64,000 bases of DNA from an uncultured Prevotellaceae bacterium (lineage in GTDB: Bacteria > Bacteroidota > Bacteroidia > Bacteroidales > Muribaculaceae), in NCBI GenBank assembly GCA_900318535.1, contig ONKU01000007.1:1-64000 (forward strand). Reading direction: 5' to 3'. Shown here piece by piece: positions 34,609-43,075 of the stretch. How positions within the stretch are numbered: the first letter of the stretch is position 1; every line of letters starts with the position of its first letter. The translations under genes and the position numbers were made by a program. The notes under the pieces are model-generated. The model searched no databases. It saw only the letters and a program-made list of their open reading frames with translations, and was not told the origin of the DNA.

Positions 34609-36687
34609 CTAGCTGCCCAGCAGCATGTCAATCAGCGCGGTCACGTCGGCAATGTTGACCTGTGTGTCGGTATTCACGTCGGCGGCATTCAGGTCGATAG
34701 CGGTATCATCGCCATTCAGCAGGTAGTCGATCAGGGCCGTCACGTCAGCGATATTCACATCACCGTCGATGTTCACGTCGCCCAGTTCGGTCTGTACATC
34801 CAGGTAAGGCAGATAGGTCTCGGTCACATCCTTCACCTGGTATTTGTTGGTCTGCGTCGTCACCTCAAAGAAAGCGGTCTGCCGCACGCCTGTCACGTCT
34901 ACCGTCTGGTGGCTGCTGGCCGTGCTGCCGCCCTGGCTGAAGACGAAATTCAGCGTGTAGTGGCTGCTGGTGATGGTAAAGGTCTTGTAATAGAACTTCA
35001 CGCCACCCACCATGCGGGTGTCGGTCACCACAGTGCCCGGCCAGTTGCCGCACTGCTGCGCGTCGTTGCTGTCCCAGCAGTAGTAGGCCACCCGCGGCCA
35101 GTTGTTGGGAGCCACGGTCGGGTCCTTGAGATAGACGGTAATCTCATAGGAGTCATAATCCTCGTTCACGACCGTGTAGTTGCGGGTGATGACACCGGTC
35201 ACCTCGCCGTTGATGAGCAAACCGGCCTTCATGGTCAGACTGCGGTTGATGGCTACACTCGAGCCGCTGGCAATCACGGTGCCGTTGGTAGCGGTGGGTT
35301 CGCTGCCGTCAAGGGTATAGACGATTTGGGCGCCGGAATTCTGGCTCACGGCGGTGAGCGTAACATTGAACGGGTCTTGACGCTTGCCGCTGGGAACGCT
35401 GGCCCAGGCGGTCTCGGTCGACGTGCTCAGCGCCAGACGATAGTTGGTACCGCTGGCCACCAGCACATAATTTGACGGTATGGTGTAGCCATTGCCGCCC
35501 ATGATTGCCAGCAGCATGCCACGGGTGCCCGTGGTGCGCTGCACGTGGTAGTTATTGTTGGCACTGTAGACTAGACGGGTCGTTGTGCTCGTGTTGGTGA
35601 TGCCGGCCAGTTGACGGGCATAAATCATCTGCTTGATGCTCTCTTTATAGGTCTGCCAGTGCTTGAGGAAGACGCAGGGGGTGCCCGGCATGGCCAGCAT
35701 ATACGCATTGGCGGCCTCGACATACTGTTTGATGGGGTCCTGCGGGTTGTAGGAGTCACGGTACTGGGTGTCGTGGTTCTCGACAAAGGTCACCGCATAG
35801 CGGCGGTAATTTGCCTCCAGGCTCAGGCCGTTGCCAGCCAGACCGGTCCAATTGTTGTTGTTCACCGCATCGCGGATGGTGTAACGGAAGGGGAAGTCAA
35901 AGGCGGCACTCTGCACCACCCCGCTCACCTTGGTAGCGTCGATCCACGCCTTCACGGCACTCAGGTTGCCGTCCCAATACTCGCCCACCGAATAGGTCGG
36001 CGCGGCATAGGCGTTATACAGGCCCGTGTAGCTGGCTGCATAGCCCTTGGTCATGTCATAGCGGAAACCCGCATAGCCAAAGTCATCGAGCAGCATGCGC
36101 AGGTAGGCCTTGACTGTGGTCTGCACGTTGCTGCTGGAGTGATCCAGGTCGCGCAGGCCGCTCCAGTCCTCGCCGCTGTCGTTGTTGGCACTCAACGAGC
36201 GGCCGTTGCTGTTGGCCCAGTTGAGTGTGGCGCCGCCATCGTCGTCGCGGCAGATGTCGGTGGACAGCAGGCGGTAAGTCGTGCCCTTATAGGTCTCGGA
36301 CGGAAACGTCACCCAGTCGTTGATGCTCTTGCGGTGGTTGAGGACCACGTCGGCGATGGTGCCGATGCCCTTGCTGTTAAAGGTGCTGATCATCGACAGC
36401 AATTCCGTCTTGTTGCCAAACGAACTGTTGTAGATAGAGAACCAGTACTCGGGGTCATAGCCCATGGAGGTATAGCCGCCACAGCTGGCACTCTGCGGAA
36501 CCCACACCAACTTGAAAAACTCGGCCAATTCATCGGCCTGAGATGCAAGGTTAGTCCACCGGCTGTCGTTATATGAGTCCCAATAGAACCCCTGCAGCAT
36601 CACGCCTCCGTAATTGGCAGGCCACCCCTGTGCCGCTGCCAGCACCGGCAGCAAGGCAACAAACACTATACTAAAAAACCGTCTCAT
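34609..36687 (-). CDS. Secreted alpha-amylase (GH13) with starch-binding and dockerin modules
   Basis: 692 residues. A signal peptide (MRRFFSIVFVALLPVLAAA) precedes a GH13 catalytic domain with DVVLNHR near 113, the nucleophile Asp211 in GFRYDMTKGY, the acid/base Glu236 in SVGEYWDGN, and His305-Asp306 in FVENHDTQ; the product would cut alpha-1,4-glucans such as starch. A chitobiase-type module (about 475-535) and a CBM26-like starch-binding segment (YEITVYLKDPTVAPNNWPRV) follow. It ends with two dockerin-like loops (DVNIDGDVNIADVTAL, DVNTDTQVNIADVTAL). I start at the ATG at 36685-36687; the longer frame begins inside the promoter. It lies 106 bp upstream of porV. Confidence 0.93.
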   Translation of the reverse strand: MRRFFSIVFVALLPVLAAAQGWPANYGGVMLQGFYWDSYNDSRWTNLASQADELAEFFKLVWVPQSASCGGYTSMGYDPEYWFSIYNSSFGNKTELLSMISTFNSKGIGTIADVVLNHRKSINDWVTFPSETYKGTTYRLLSTDICRDDDGGATLNWANSNGRSLSANNDSGEDWSGLRDLDHSSSNVQTTVKAYLRMLLDDFGYAGFRYDMTKGYAASYTGLYNAYAAPTYSVGEYWDGNLSAVKAWIDATKVSGVVQSAAFDFPFRYTIRDAVNNNNWTGLAGNGLSLEANYRRYAVTFVENHDTQYRDSYNPQDPIKQYVEAANAYMLAMPGTPCVFLKHWQTYKESIKQMIYARQLAGITNTSTTTRLVYSANNNYHVQRTTGTRGMLLAIMGGNGYTIPSNYVLVASGTNYRLALSTSTETAWASVPSGKRQDPFNVTLTAVSQNSGAQIVYTLDGSEPTATNGTVIASGSSVAINRSLTMKAGLLINGEVTGVITRNYTVVNEDYDSYEITVYLKDPTVAPNNWPRVAYYCWDSNDAQQCGNWPGTVVTDTRMVGGVKFYYKTFTITSSHYTLNFVFSQGGSTASSHQTVDVTGVRQTAFFEVTTQTNKYQVKDVTETYLPYLDVQTELGDVNIDGDVNIADVTALIDYLLNGDDTAIDLNAADVNTDTQVNIADVTALIDMLLGS

Positions 36688-36718
36688 AATTCTTGAATTT
36701 TGCAGATAATTACCACCA

Positions 36719-36726
36719 CAAAGATA
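36719..36726 (-). promoter_or_regulatory. -7 box of the amylase gene
   Basis: TATCTTTG on the minus strand, 31 bases before the ATG at 36687. The longer reading frame would start inside or upstream of this promoter, which supports the shorter start. Confidence 0.6.
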
Positions 36727-36848
36727 ATACAATTTCTTCTGCATCACCAACGACAACGAATAAAAGAAAACAATAAGCACAATAAGCACAATACCATCCG
36801 GCTCGTAGCTATATTAAAGACAACTTGAACAACTCAAACAACATGAAA

Positions 36849-36884
36849 ATCGACCCCGGCAACGTTAGTGTTGTCGGGGTCGAT
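36849..36884. terminator. Intrinsic terminator after the BI-1 gene
   Basis: 15-bp stem ATCGACCCCGGCAAC / GTTGTCGGGGTCGAT with one G-T pair and a 6-base loop. T-rich tracts flank both sides. It ends the argS/BI-1 transcript on the minus strand. Confidence 0.8.
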
Positions 36885-36963
36885 TGTATTTGTTGTATTT
36901 ATTGTTTCACTTTTACCTGAGCGCGGATGCCATTCGATTAATCCGCGTAATTCGTAGTTTTTA

Positions 36964-37686
36964 TCAATCGCGGCTGCCGAAGAAGCGCAGCAGGTACAGG
37001 AACAGGTTGATGAAGTCGAGATAGAGAGTCAAAGCGCCCATCGTGGAAATCTTACCCACCATGGAGGGGTCGGCCTCGGCACACATGCGCTTGATAGCCT
37101 GGGTGTCCCATGCGGTGAGACCCACGAAGATGAGCACACCGACGCAACTGACTACCAGGTCAAACATCGGGCTCTTTAATATCAGATTCACCAGGCCACA
37201 CACGATGAGGCCTAACACAGCCATAATCAGGTAGGAGCCCAGCTTGGACAAATCTTGACGTGTCACATAGCCAAAGATGGACATGGCGCCGAAAGTGCCT
37301 GCCGTGATGGCAAAGGTTGTGGCAATCGAGGCACCGGTATATGCCAGGAAGATAGGCGTCAACGCCACACCATTCAGGATGCTGTAAGCGTAGAACAGGG
37401 CGCTGGCGGCTCCACTGCTCAACTTGTCGATGCGGGCACTCAGGTAGATGACCAGACCCAACTCGAGGGCAAACACAATCCAGATTGTCGCCGTACTGCG
37501 CAGCAGCAGACCCATCAGAGCGGGGCTGGACAGCATCAGGTAAGATGTGACGGCGGTGGCCAACAGGCCCAACGACATCTTGCCATACACCTTGCGCATC
37601 ACGCCAGCGACATAACGACGCAGCGTCAATTCATTCTCGGCCTGAACAGCGGTCTGATAGCCGTTGTCATAATTCCAGTTGTTCAT
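36964..37686 (-). CDS. Bax inhibitor-1/YccA-family membrane protein
   Basis: 240 residues with seven hydrophobic segments after a polar N-terminus. VYGKMSLGLLATAVTSYLMLS near 35, GVALTPIFLAYTGASIATTFAITAGTFGAMSIFGYVTR, and the end MGALTLYLDFINLFLYLLRFFG match the BI-1/YccA family of proton or calcium leak channels and regulators of membrane proteases. It lies 64 bp after argS, with an AT-rich spacer, and ends at a terminator. Confidence 0.93.
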   Translation of the reverse strand: MNNWNYDNGYQTAVQAENELTLRRYVAGVMRKVYGKMSLGLLATAVTSYLMLSSPALMGLLLRSTATIWIVFALELGLVIYLSARIDKLSSGAASALFYAYSILNGVALTPIFLAYTGASIATTFAITAGTFGAMSIFGYVTRQDLSKLGSYLIMAVLGLIVCGLVNLILKSPMFDLVVSCVGVLIFVGLTAWDTQAIKRMCAEADPSMVGKISTMGALTLYLDFINLFLYLLRFFGSRD

Positions 37687-37750
37687 ATTCTTGTTTTTTT
37701 TAGTTCTTAGTTTTAGTTTTTAGTAGCAAAAACCATGCCAACTCCTGTCT

Positions 37751-39538
37751 TTACATCCTCTCGGGCACCTCGATGCCCAGCAGCGACATGCCGCGGCAGA
37801 TGACGTCGGCCACAGTGGCACTGAGCAGCAGGCGGAAGGCGCGCACGGCACCGTCCTGCTCCTTGAGGATGCTGCAGTCGTGGTAGAACTGGTTATACTC
37901 CTTAGCCAGGTCATAGATGTAGTTGGCGATGAGTGCGGGGCTGTAGTTGCGGCCGGCATCGGCAACAGCAACAGTGAAGTCGGCCAGTTTCTGGATCAGT
38001 GAGGTCTCCTTCTCGTTAGGAACCACGGCGCTGATATCCACAGCGTTATAATCCTCACCACATTTGCGCAATACCGACTTGATGCGCGCATGGGTATACT
38101 GGATGAAGGGACCCGTGTTGCCGTTGAAGTCGATGGACTCGCTGGGGTCGAACAGCATGGTCTTTCTGGGATCAACCTTGAGGATGAAGTACTTCAAGGC
38201 GCCCAAGCCGATCATGCGCAGGACGTCGTTGCGCTCGTCCTCGGGAACACCCTGCAGGCGGCCCGGTTCGCCGGCCATCTCGGTGGCGGTGGCAATCATC
38301 TCGTCCATGAGCTCGTCGGCATCAACAACGGTGCCCTCACGGGACTTCATCTTGCCGTTGGGCAACTCTACCATGCCGTAGGAGAAGTGCACCAGGTCCT
38401 TGCCCCACTTGAAGCCCAGCTTGTCGAGCAGCAGTGAGAGCACCTGGAAATGGTAATTCTGCTCATTTCCAACCACATAGATCATGCGGTCGATGGGATA
38501 GTCCTTGTAGCGCAACTGGGCGGTGCCGATGTCCTGAGTCATATAGACCGAGGTGCCGTCGCTGCGCAGCAGCAGCTTGTGGTCCAGGCCGTCGGGCGTG
38601 AGGTCGGCCCACACGCTATTGTCCTCCTTGCGGTAGAACAGGCCCTTCTCGAGGCCCTCGAGCACGGTATCGCGGCCCACCAGATAGGTGTCGCTCTCGT
38701 AGTAGATCTTGTCAAACGAGACGCCCATGCGGCGGTAGGTCTCGTCAAAGCCGGCATAGACCCAATTGTTCATCTTCTCCCACAGGGCGCGCACCTCAGG
38801 ATCGCCTGCCTCCCAGCGGCGCAGCATGTCGTGTGCCTCCTGGATGAGCGGAGCCTGCTTCTCGGCCTCTTCAGGACTCATGCCCTTCTCGACCAGTTCC
38901 TTGATCTCGGCCTTGTAGTGCTTGTCAAAGGCCACATAGAAGTCGCCAATCAGGTGGTCACCCTTCTTGCCTGTTGACTCGGGTGTGTCGCCGTTACCCC
39001 ACTTGAGCCAGGCGAGCATCGACTTGCAGATGTGGATGCCGCGGTCGTTGACGATATTGGTCTTGACCACCTTGTAGCCGTTGGCCTCCATGATTTTGGA
39101 GAGGCTGAAGCCCAGCAGGTTGTTGCGCACGTGTCCCAGATGCAGCGGCTTGTTGGTGTTGGGCGAGGAGTACTCGATCATCACCAGCTGGCTGTCGTCG
39201 GTGGCGGCAGTAAAGCCATAATCGGGCGTCTGGGCGACATGCTTGAGCACGCCGGTCCAGTAGGTGGGCTTGATGGTGATGTTCAGGAAGCCCTTGATGA
39301 CGTTGAACTTCTCCACAACGTCGCAGTGGGCCAGCATGTGCTCGCCAATCTCCTGCGCCGTCACGTCGGGCGCCTTGCGCGACGCCTTCAGGAAGGGGAA
39401 TACCACAATCGTCTCGTTGCCCTCAAATTCCTTTTTGGTCGTCTGGGGAACGATCTTTTCGGCGGGAAATTCCGCGCCATACAGCTCCTTGACCGCTGCT
39501 GCAGCGGCCTGAGCCAAAATAGTATCAATCGACATCAT
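37751..39538 (-). CDS. argS: Arginyl-tRNA synthetase
   Basis: 595 residues. A class I synthetase that charges tRNA-Arg. The HIGH-type motif is in YSSPNTNKPLHLGHVRNNLLGFSL near 130, with the N-terminal Add1 domain before it, a MKSREGTVVDADELMDEM segment near 395 (KMSKS-like region; ArgS often lacks canonical KMSKS), and the C-terminal anticodon-binding domain ending CRGMSLLGIEVPERM. The start may be one codon later. It begins only 15 bp after the first PorU-like gene ends, so it is probably read from that upstream transcript or an internal promoter not visible to me. Confidence 0.96.
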   Translation of the reverse strand: MMSIDTILAQAAAAAVKELYGAEFPAEKIVPQTTKKEFEGNETIVVFPFLKASRKAPDVTAQEIGEHMLAHCDVVEKFNVIKGFLNITIKPTYWTGVLKHVAQTPDYGFTAATDDSQLVMIEYSSPNTNKPLHLGHVRNNLLGFSLSKIMEANGYKVVKTNIVNDRGIHICKSMLAWLKWGNGDTPESTGKKGDHLIGDFYVAFDKHYKAEIKELVEKGMSPEEAEKQAPLIQEAHDMLRRWEAGDPEVRALWEKMNNWVYAGFDETYRRMGVSFDKIYYESDTYLVGRDTVLEGLEKGLFYRKEDNSVWADLTPDGLDHKLLLRSDGTSVYMTQDIGTAQLRYKDYPIDRMIYVVGNEQNYHFQVLSLLLDKLGFKWGKDLVHFSYGMVELPNGKMKSREGTVVDADELMDEMIATATEMAGEPGRLQGVPEDERNDVLRMIGLGALKYFILKVDPRKTMLFDPSESIDFNGNTGPFIQYTHARIKSVLRKCGEDYNAVDISAVVPNEKETSLIQKLADFTVAVADAGRNYSPALIANYIYDLAKEYNQFYHDCSILKEQDGAVRAFRLLLSATVADVICRGMSLLGIEVPERM

Positions 39539-39553
39539 CTAAATTTCAAGTTA

Positions 39554-42500
39554 TTAGTTATTATTCTTTATTTCCTTGTTTTTAGCGGCAGTCTTGACCG
39601 GGTCAAGCACGATGAGCCTGTTGATGGGTGTGCCGCCATAGTTCCTGCCATCATAGTAGGTGCCAAAGTAGCGGTACAGTCCAGCGGGAACCTTCTTGCC
39701 GTTCATGTCCTTCATGTCCCAAGTGACAGGCAGACTGCCTAAATCAGATTTCCACACCAGCTTTCCAGTAGCGTCGGTAACGCGGACCATCATATCGGGA
39801 ACCATGGTCATCTCAGTCTCGACATCAAAGCTTACCGTACCATTGACATAGGCTGGTGATTTGTCACATGAGATATTGGCCATAGCGTACTGGCCCACCA
39901 TGAATGAAATGGTACGGGAGGAACTATTGCCCAGCATATCATAGACCAGATAAGTCAACGTGTGCACACCTTCGGTCAGGTTCGCCAACGGGAGCTGGAT
40001 AGCGACCGACTTGCCACCATCAGATACCGTCAGGTTACTTGTCACATCGCTGAAGGATTGCTTGCCGCCATCAAGCTGTAGTTTCATACTGGTGGAGGCA
40101 GAGTTGGGCTGGATGTCAATGCACTCATTGTCACGCACGTTGATGTAAAGCATGGCATCTGGCGAGACGACCGCGCCATCGGTGAACGAGGTGGCATCGT
40201 TCAAGTACATCGCCTCGATAACGGGGGGCTCATTGTCGGCCAAAATCTGGGTCTCATCATAGGGGAGCATCTCGATCTGTTTAGTGAAGCCGTTCACCAT
40301 GTAATCGGTGTTATCCTTGTGAGCATACACGCGCAAGAGCATCATCAGCGTCTCGGTCTTGCGGCCCAACTGAATTCTGGGGGCAATCATCGTCCCGGTG
40401 AACATACCGTTGACTACACGACCCGAGATTTCGGCCAGCTTTTGGCGATCCATATAAATCTCCCGCTCCACCGTCTGGACGCCCAAAAAGCCCGTCAATG
40501 TAGTGAACAGATATTCACGGTCATAGAGTATCACCGTTGCGTCACCATTGAAGCCGGTATCGATGTTGCCGTCGGCATCCACTACCTGGGCTTTGATTTC
40601 GAATTTGGACAGCGGCCTGATTCCTGCTACCGATGCTGTATCGGTCATGTCGGTGCCGTTCACGCTAGTGATATTGAAGCGGGAAATGGGATAGTTTACC
40701 TTCATCGCAGGGTCTCCCAAAAGGAAGAACGACAACTTGTTGGAATTAGATTCCACGAAGCCCAGTTTGCTCTGCTTGTAGGCCTCGCCCAACGTGGGCA
40801 TCACTCTGTTCCTATCGTAGCTGAACAGCGCATTGATGAAATACTGATTCAGCCTGTCGTTAGCGCTGCCCTGCACCATGCGTGATGATGCCAACAGTGC
40901 GATGGCGCCGCCGTCACGCTTGTGAAACATCGTTTCGGCGATGCCGCGCATCTCATTGTCGTAGTGCGCCACATCACAGCAGGCCAACGACATAATGGGA
41001 TAGTGGGAATAAGATGTGCGGGACACATCGGCAGTGGTCCACATATTGTTGTATTTGGTCAACGACACCGAGCCGGCATGGCCCACATAGGTCGCGTAGT
41101 AGGCGCCATCTCTGAGCAGATAACTGAACTGACGCTTAGCCTCGGTCGCCGTCTTGCGCACAACGTCAACATCCTCTTCGGTCGTTGAACGGGGATACAT
41201 GCTGTTGTGAACCGTGTTCACGTGCATACCCGTATTCAGGTTATTGTCAATCTGGTTCTGATAGCCTTGACCCTGGTACAAGTACTCTCCCTGGTCGGGC
41301 GAGTCACTCGACACGATGGTGTGGTTGCGCCACACGCCATAGTCGGGGGTAGCGTAATACTCCACAATCTTGTCAACGTCGCTGCGTGCCTCCTCGGCAT
41401 CCACACAGGTAATACGGCCAACGCCGATGCTCAACTTATCTTTGCTTAGGTTAGTACCCGAATTATCCTCCAAAAAACCGAAGAAATCGTCACAGGTGTA
41501 GCTGACGCCCAATTCATTGCTGTTATCACTCTGATAAGTAAGCAACATATCAGGATGGCTGCCGAACAACTCCCTGTTGTCATACGAACCCGTGCCAAAG
41601 AGCAGCAGATTCTTGAACTTGTCGCTATCACGGTCATACAGCATCTTGCACAACAGTCGATAGGCCATGGCATCGCGCGTGCCGCTGGAGAACTCGTTGA
41701 ATACCTGATTCTGGGTCACGACAGCCACGTCAATGCCGTCAACGGCACGATGCAGGTCGGCGAGACGGTTGGCCTGTTCAAGGAACGCGTCCGTCGTGAT
41801 GATGAGGAAGTCGGGAACCTGCATGGCATGCAGATTCTGGTTTGCTACAGGTTCAAAACCTGAAATCTTCTTCAAGGTCTTTGAGGGGTCAAAGGCCACA
41901 TAGGTCGAATTAGAGGCTGCGTTTGAGTAGAATGCCAGACCGCTACCGCTCTCGTCATCATAGGGATAAGTCGTTATCTTCATCGGCAACTTGGTGCTGG
42001 TGATATTCCACACCACCGTGTTCGACGAGGCGCCAGGCAACTCAAAACGCTCCTTGCCGTTAGTCGCTGCAAAGCCCATTAGCATCTGGTTATCGGCCAT
42101 ATTGGCCAGAACATTATTCTGCTTATAAGTCAGGATAAAATAATCCAGTCTGGCCAGACTGGCCGGATGGGTCGCATCGGTGTACTTGAGCAACGGTTCA
42201 TACTGTCCCCTCTCGGCCGGAGCGCTCAACTTGAGCGATTCATAGGGCGAGACTTCATTGTAGAAAACATACTCAAGTGGCATGTGGATGGCTGATGTGG
42301 CTTCGGAATACTGCAGGGTATCGGAAATGCCGCCACTGTGCAATACCGCCATGGCATAAGACGTCTGAGCCGCACTGGCGGCGATGGACGAATGAACCAC
42401 AACAGAACTGTCGGCAAGATGCGGCAAATAGTAGTCAATCTTTAATGATTGACGCGCGAAACCTTCACCCAGTATATCTTTACCCGAGCTGGCCATGCTC

Positions 42501-43036
42501 AACAACTCACGCTCATGGTAAAAGTAGTTCATACTGGTGGGAGTGCTCACATAATTGCTAACCGGGGACACATTCTTCTTGGTCGGCGTCACATCGGCCG
42601 AAGCCTCCTGGGTAAGGAGATAACATCCCACCTGAGAATACGGATTTAACGCTCGAGTATAGTGAGGTAACGTGGTATAATTGGACAAAGTAAAAGATAC
42701 CGGACCGTTGCCGTAGAAGCAAATCTTGTCGTTGGTGCGCAAGATGGGCACAGGCTTCAAGTCATCGCTGGCGTTGCCGTTGAGTTTCTCATTGATACCG
42801 TTGCCGCCAACACCATAGATGTGGACCCTCGCAGGATTGCTGAAGCCCATTTCCATCAACTCGTCGTAGGTGATTTCATAGATTCCACTTTCAGGAATCG
42901 AAATTTTCACCCAATTGCCCGCGGAGAGTTTGGAATTGGTGGCATAGATTGATGGATTGAACGCGTAAGCATAGCCGACGCACAAGGTAGCCATCATGGC
43001 TACGCACGTTAATTGAATCTTTGTCAGTTTACGCAT
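39554..43036 (-). CDS. PorU-like C25-family protein, array member 1
   Basis: 1160 residues. Signal peptide (about 1-25), then a PorU-type N-terminal beta region (NWVKISIPESGIYEITYDEL near 41-60). A gingipain-type C25 domain runs from about 405 to 800: PDFLIITTDAFLEQANRLADLH, NEFSSGTRDAMAYRLLCKML, catalytic His653 in YVGHAG, and Cys687 in LACCDVAHYDN 34 residues later, then GDPAMKVNYP. Beta-sandwich modules follow, and a C-terminal part with DMKDMNGKKVPAGLYRYFGT, like FlgD-type/T9SS C-terminal domains. PorU is the T9SS sortase that cleaves cargo C-terminal domains. The Cys-Cys-Asp variant of the active site sets members 1-4 apart. No own promoter seen; 39 bp from member 2. Confidence 0.85.
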   Translation of the reverse strand: MRKLTKIQLTCVAMMATLCVGYAYAFNPSIYATNSKLSAGNWVKISIPESGIYEITYDELMEMGFSNPARVHIYGVGGNGINEKLNGNASDDLKPVPILRTNDKICFYGNGPVSFTLSNYTTLPHYTRALNPYSQVGCYLLTQEASADVTPTKKNVSPVSNYVSTPTSMNYFYHERELLSMASSGKDILGEGFARQSLKIDYYLPHLADSSVVVHSSIAASAAQTSYAMAVLHSGGISDTLQYSEATSAIHMPLEYVFYNEVSPYESLKLSAPAERGQYEPLLKYTDATHPASLARLDYFILTYKQNNVLANMADNQMLMGFAATNGKERFELPGASSNTVVWNITSTKLPMKITTYPYDDESGSGLAFYSNAASNSTYVAFDPSKTLKKISGFEPVANQNLHAMQVPDFLIITTDAFLEQANRLADLHRAVDGIDVAVVTQNQVFNEFSSGTRDAMAYRLLCKMLYDRDSDKFKNLLLFGTGSYDNRELFGSHPDMLLTYQSDNSNELGVSYTCDDFFGFLEDNSGTNLSKDKLSIGVGRITCVDAEEARSDVDKIVEYYATPDYGVWRNHTIVSSDSPDQGEYLYQGQGYQNQIDNNLNTGMHVNTVHNSMYPRSTTEEDVDVVRKTATEAKRQFSYLLRDGAYYATYVGHAGSVSLTKYNNMWTTADVSRTSYSHYPIMSLACCDVAHYDNEMRGIAETMFHKRDGGAIALLASSRMVQGSANDRLNQYFINALFSYDRNRVMPTLGEAYKQSKLGFVESNSNKLSFFLLGDPAMKVNYPISRFNITSVNGTDMTDTASVAGIRPLSKFEIKAQVVDADGNIDTGFNGDATVILYDREYLFTTLTGFLGVQTVEREIYMDRQKLAEISGRVVNGMFTGTMIAPRIQLGRKTETLMMLLRVYAHKDNTDYMVNGFTKQIEMLPYDETQILADNEPPVIEAMYLNDATSFTDGAVVSPDAMLYINVRDNECIDIQPNSASTSMKLQLDGGKQSFSDVTSNLTVSDGGKSVAIQLPLANLTEGVHTLTYLVYDMLGNSSSRTISFMVGQYAMANISCDKSPAYVNGTVSFDVETEMTMVPDMMVRVTDATGKLVWKSDLGSLPVTWDMKDMNGKKVPAGLYRYFGTYYDGRNYGGTPINRLIVLDPVKTAAKNKEIKNNN

Positions 43037-43075
43037 ATTTCTTATAATTAATTGTTGTCTATTATTTATTACCTG

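Noticed and set aside
36688..36789. 34-codon upstream extension of the amylase
   Set aside because: It starts beyond the promoter and lacks a signal peptide at the proper place; the ATG at 36687 starts a good signal peptide.
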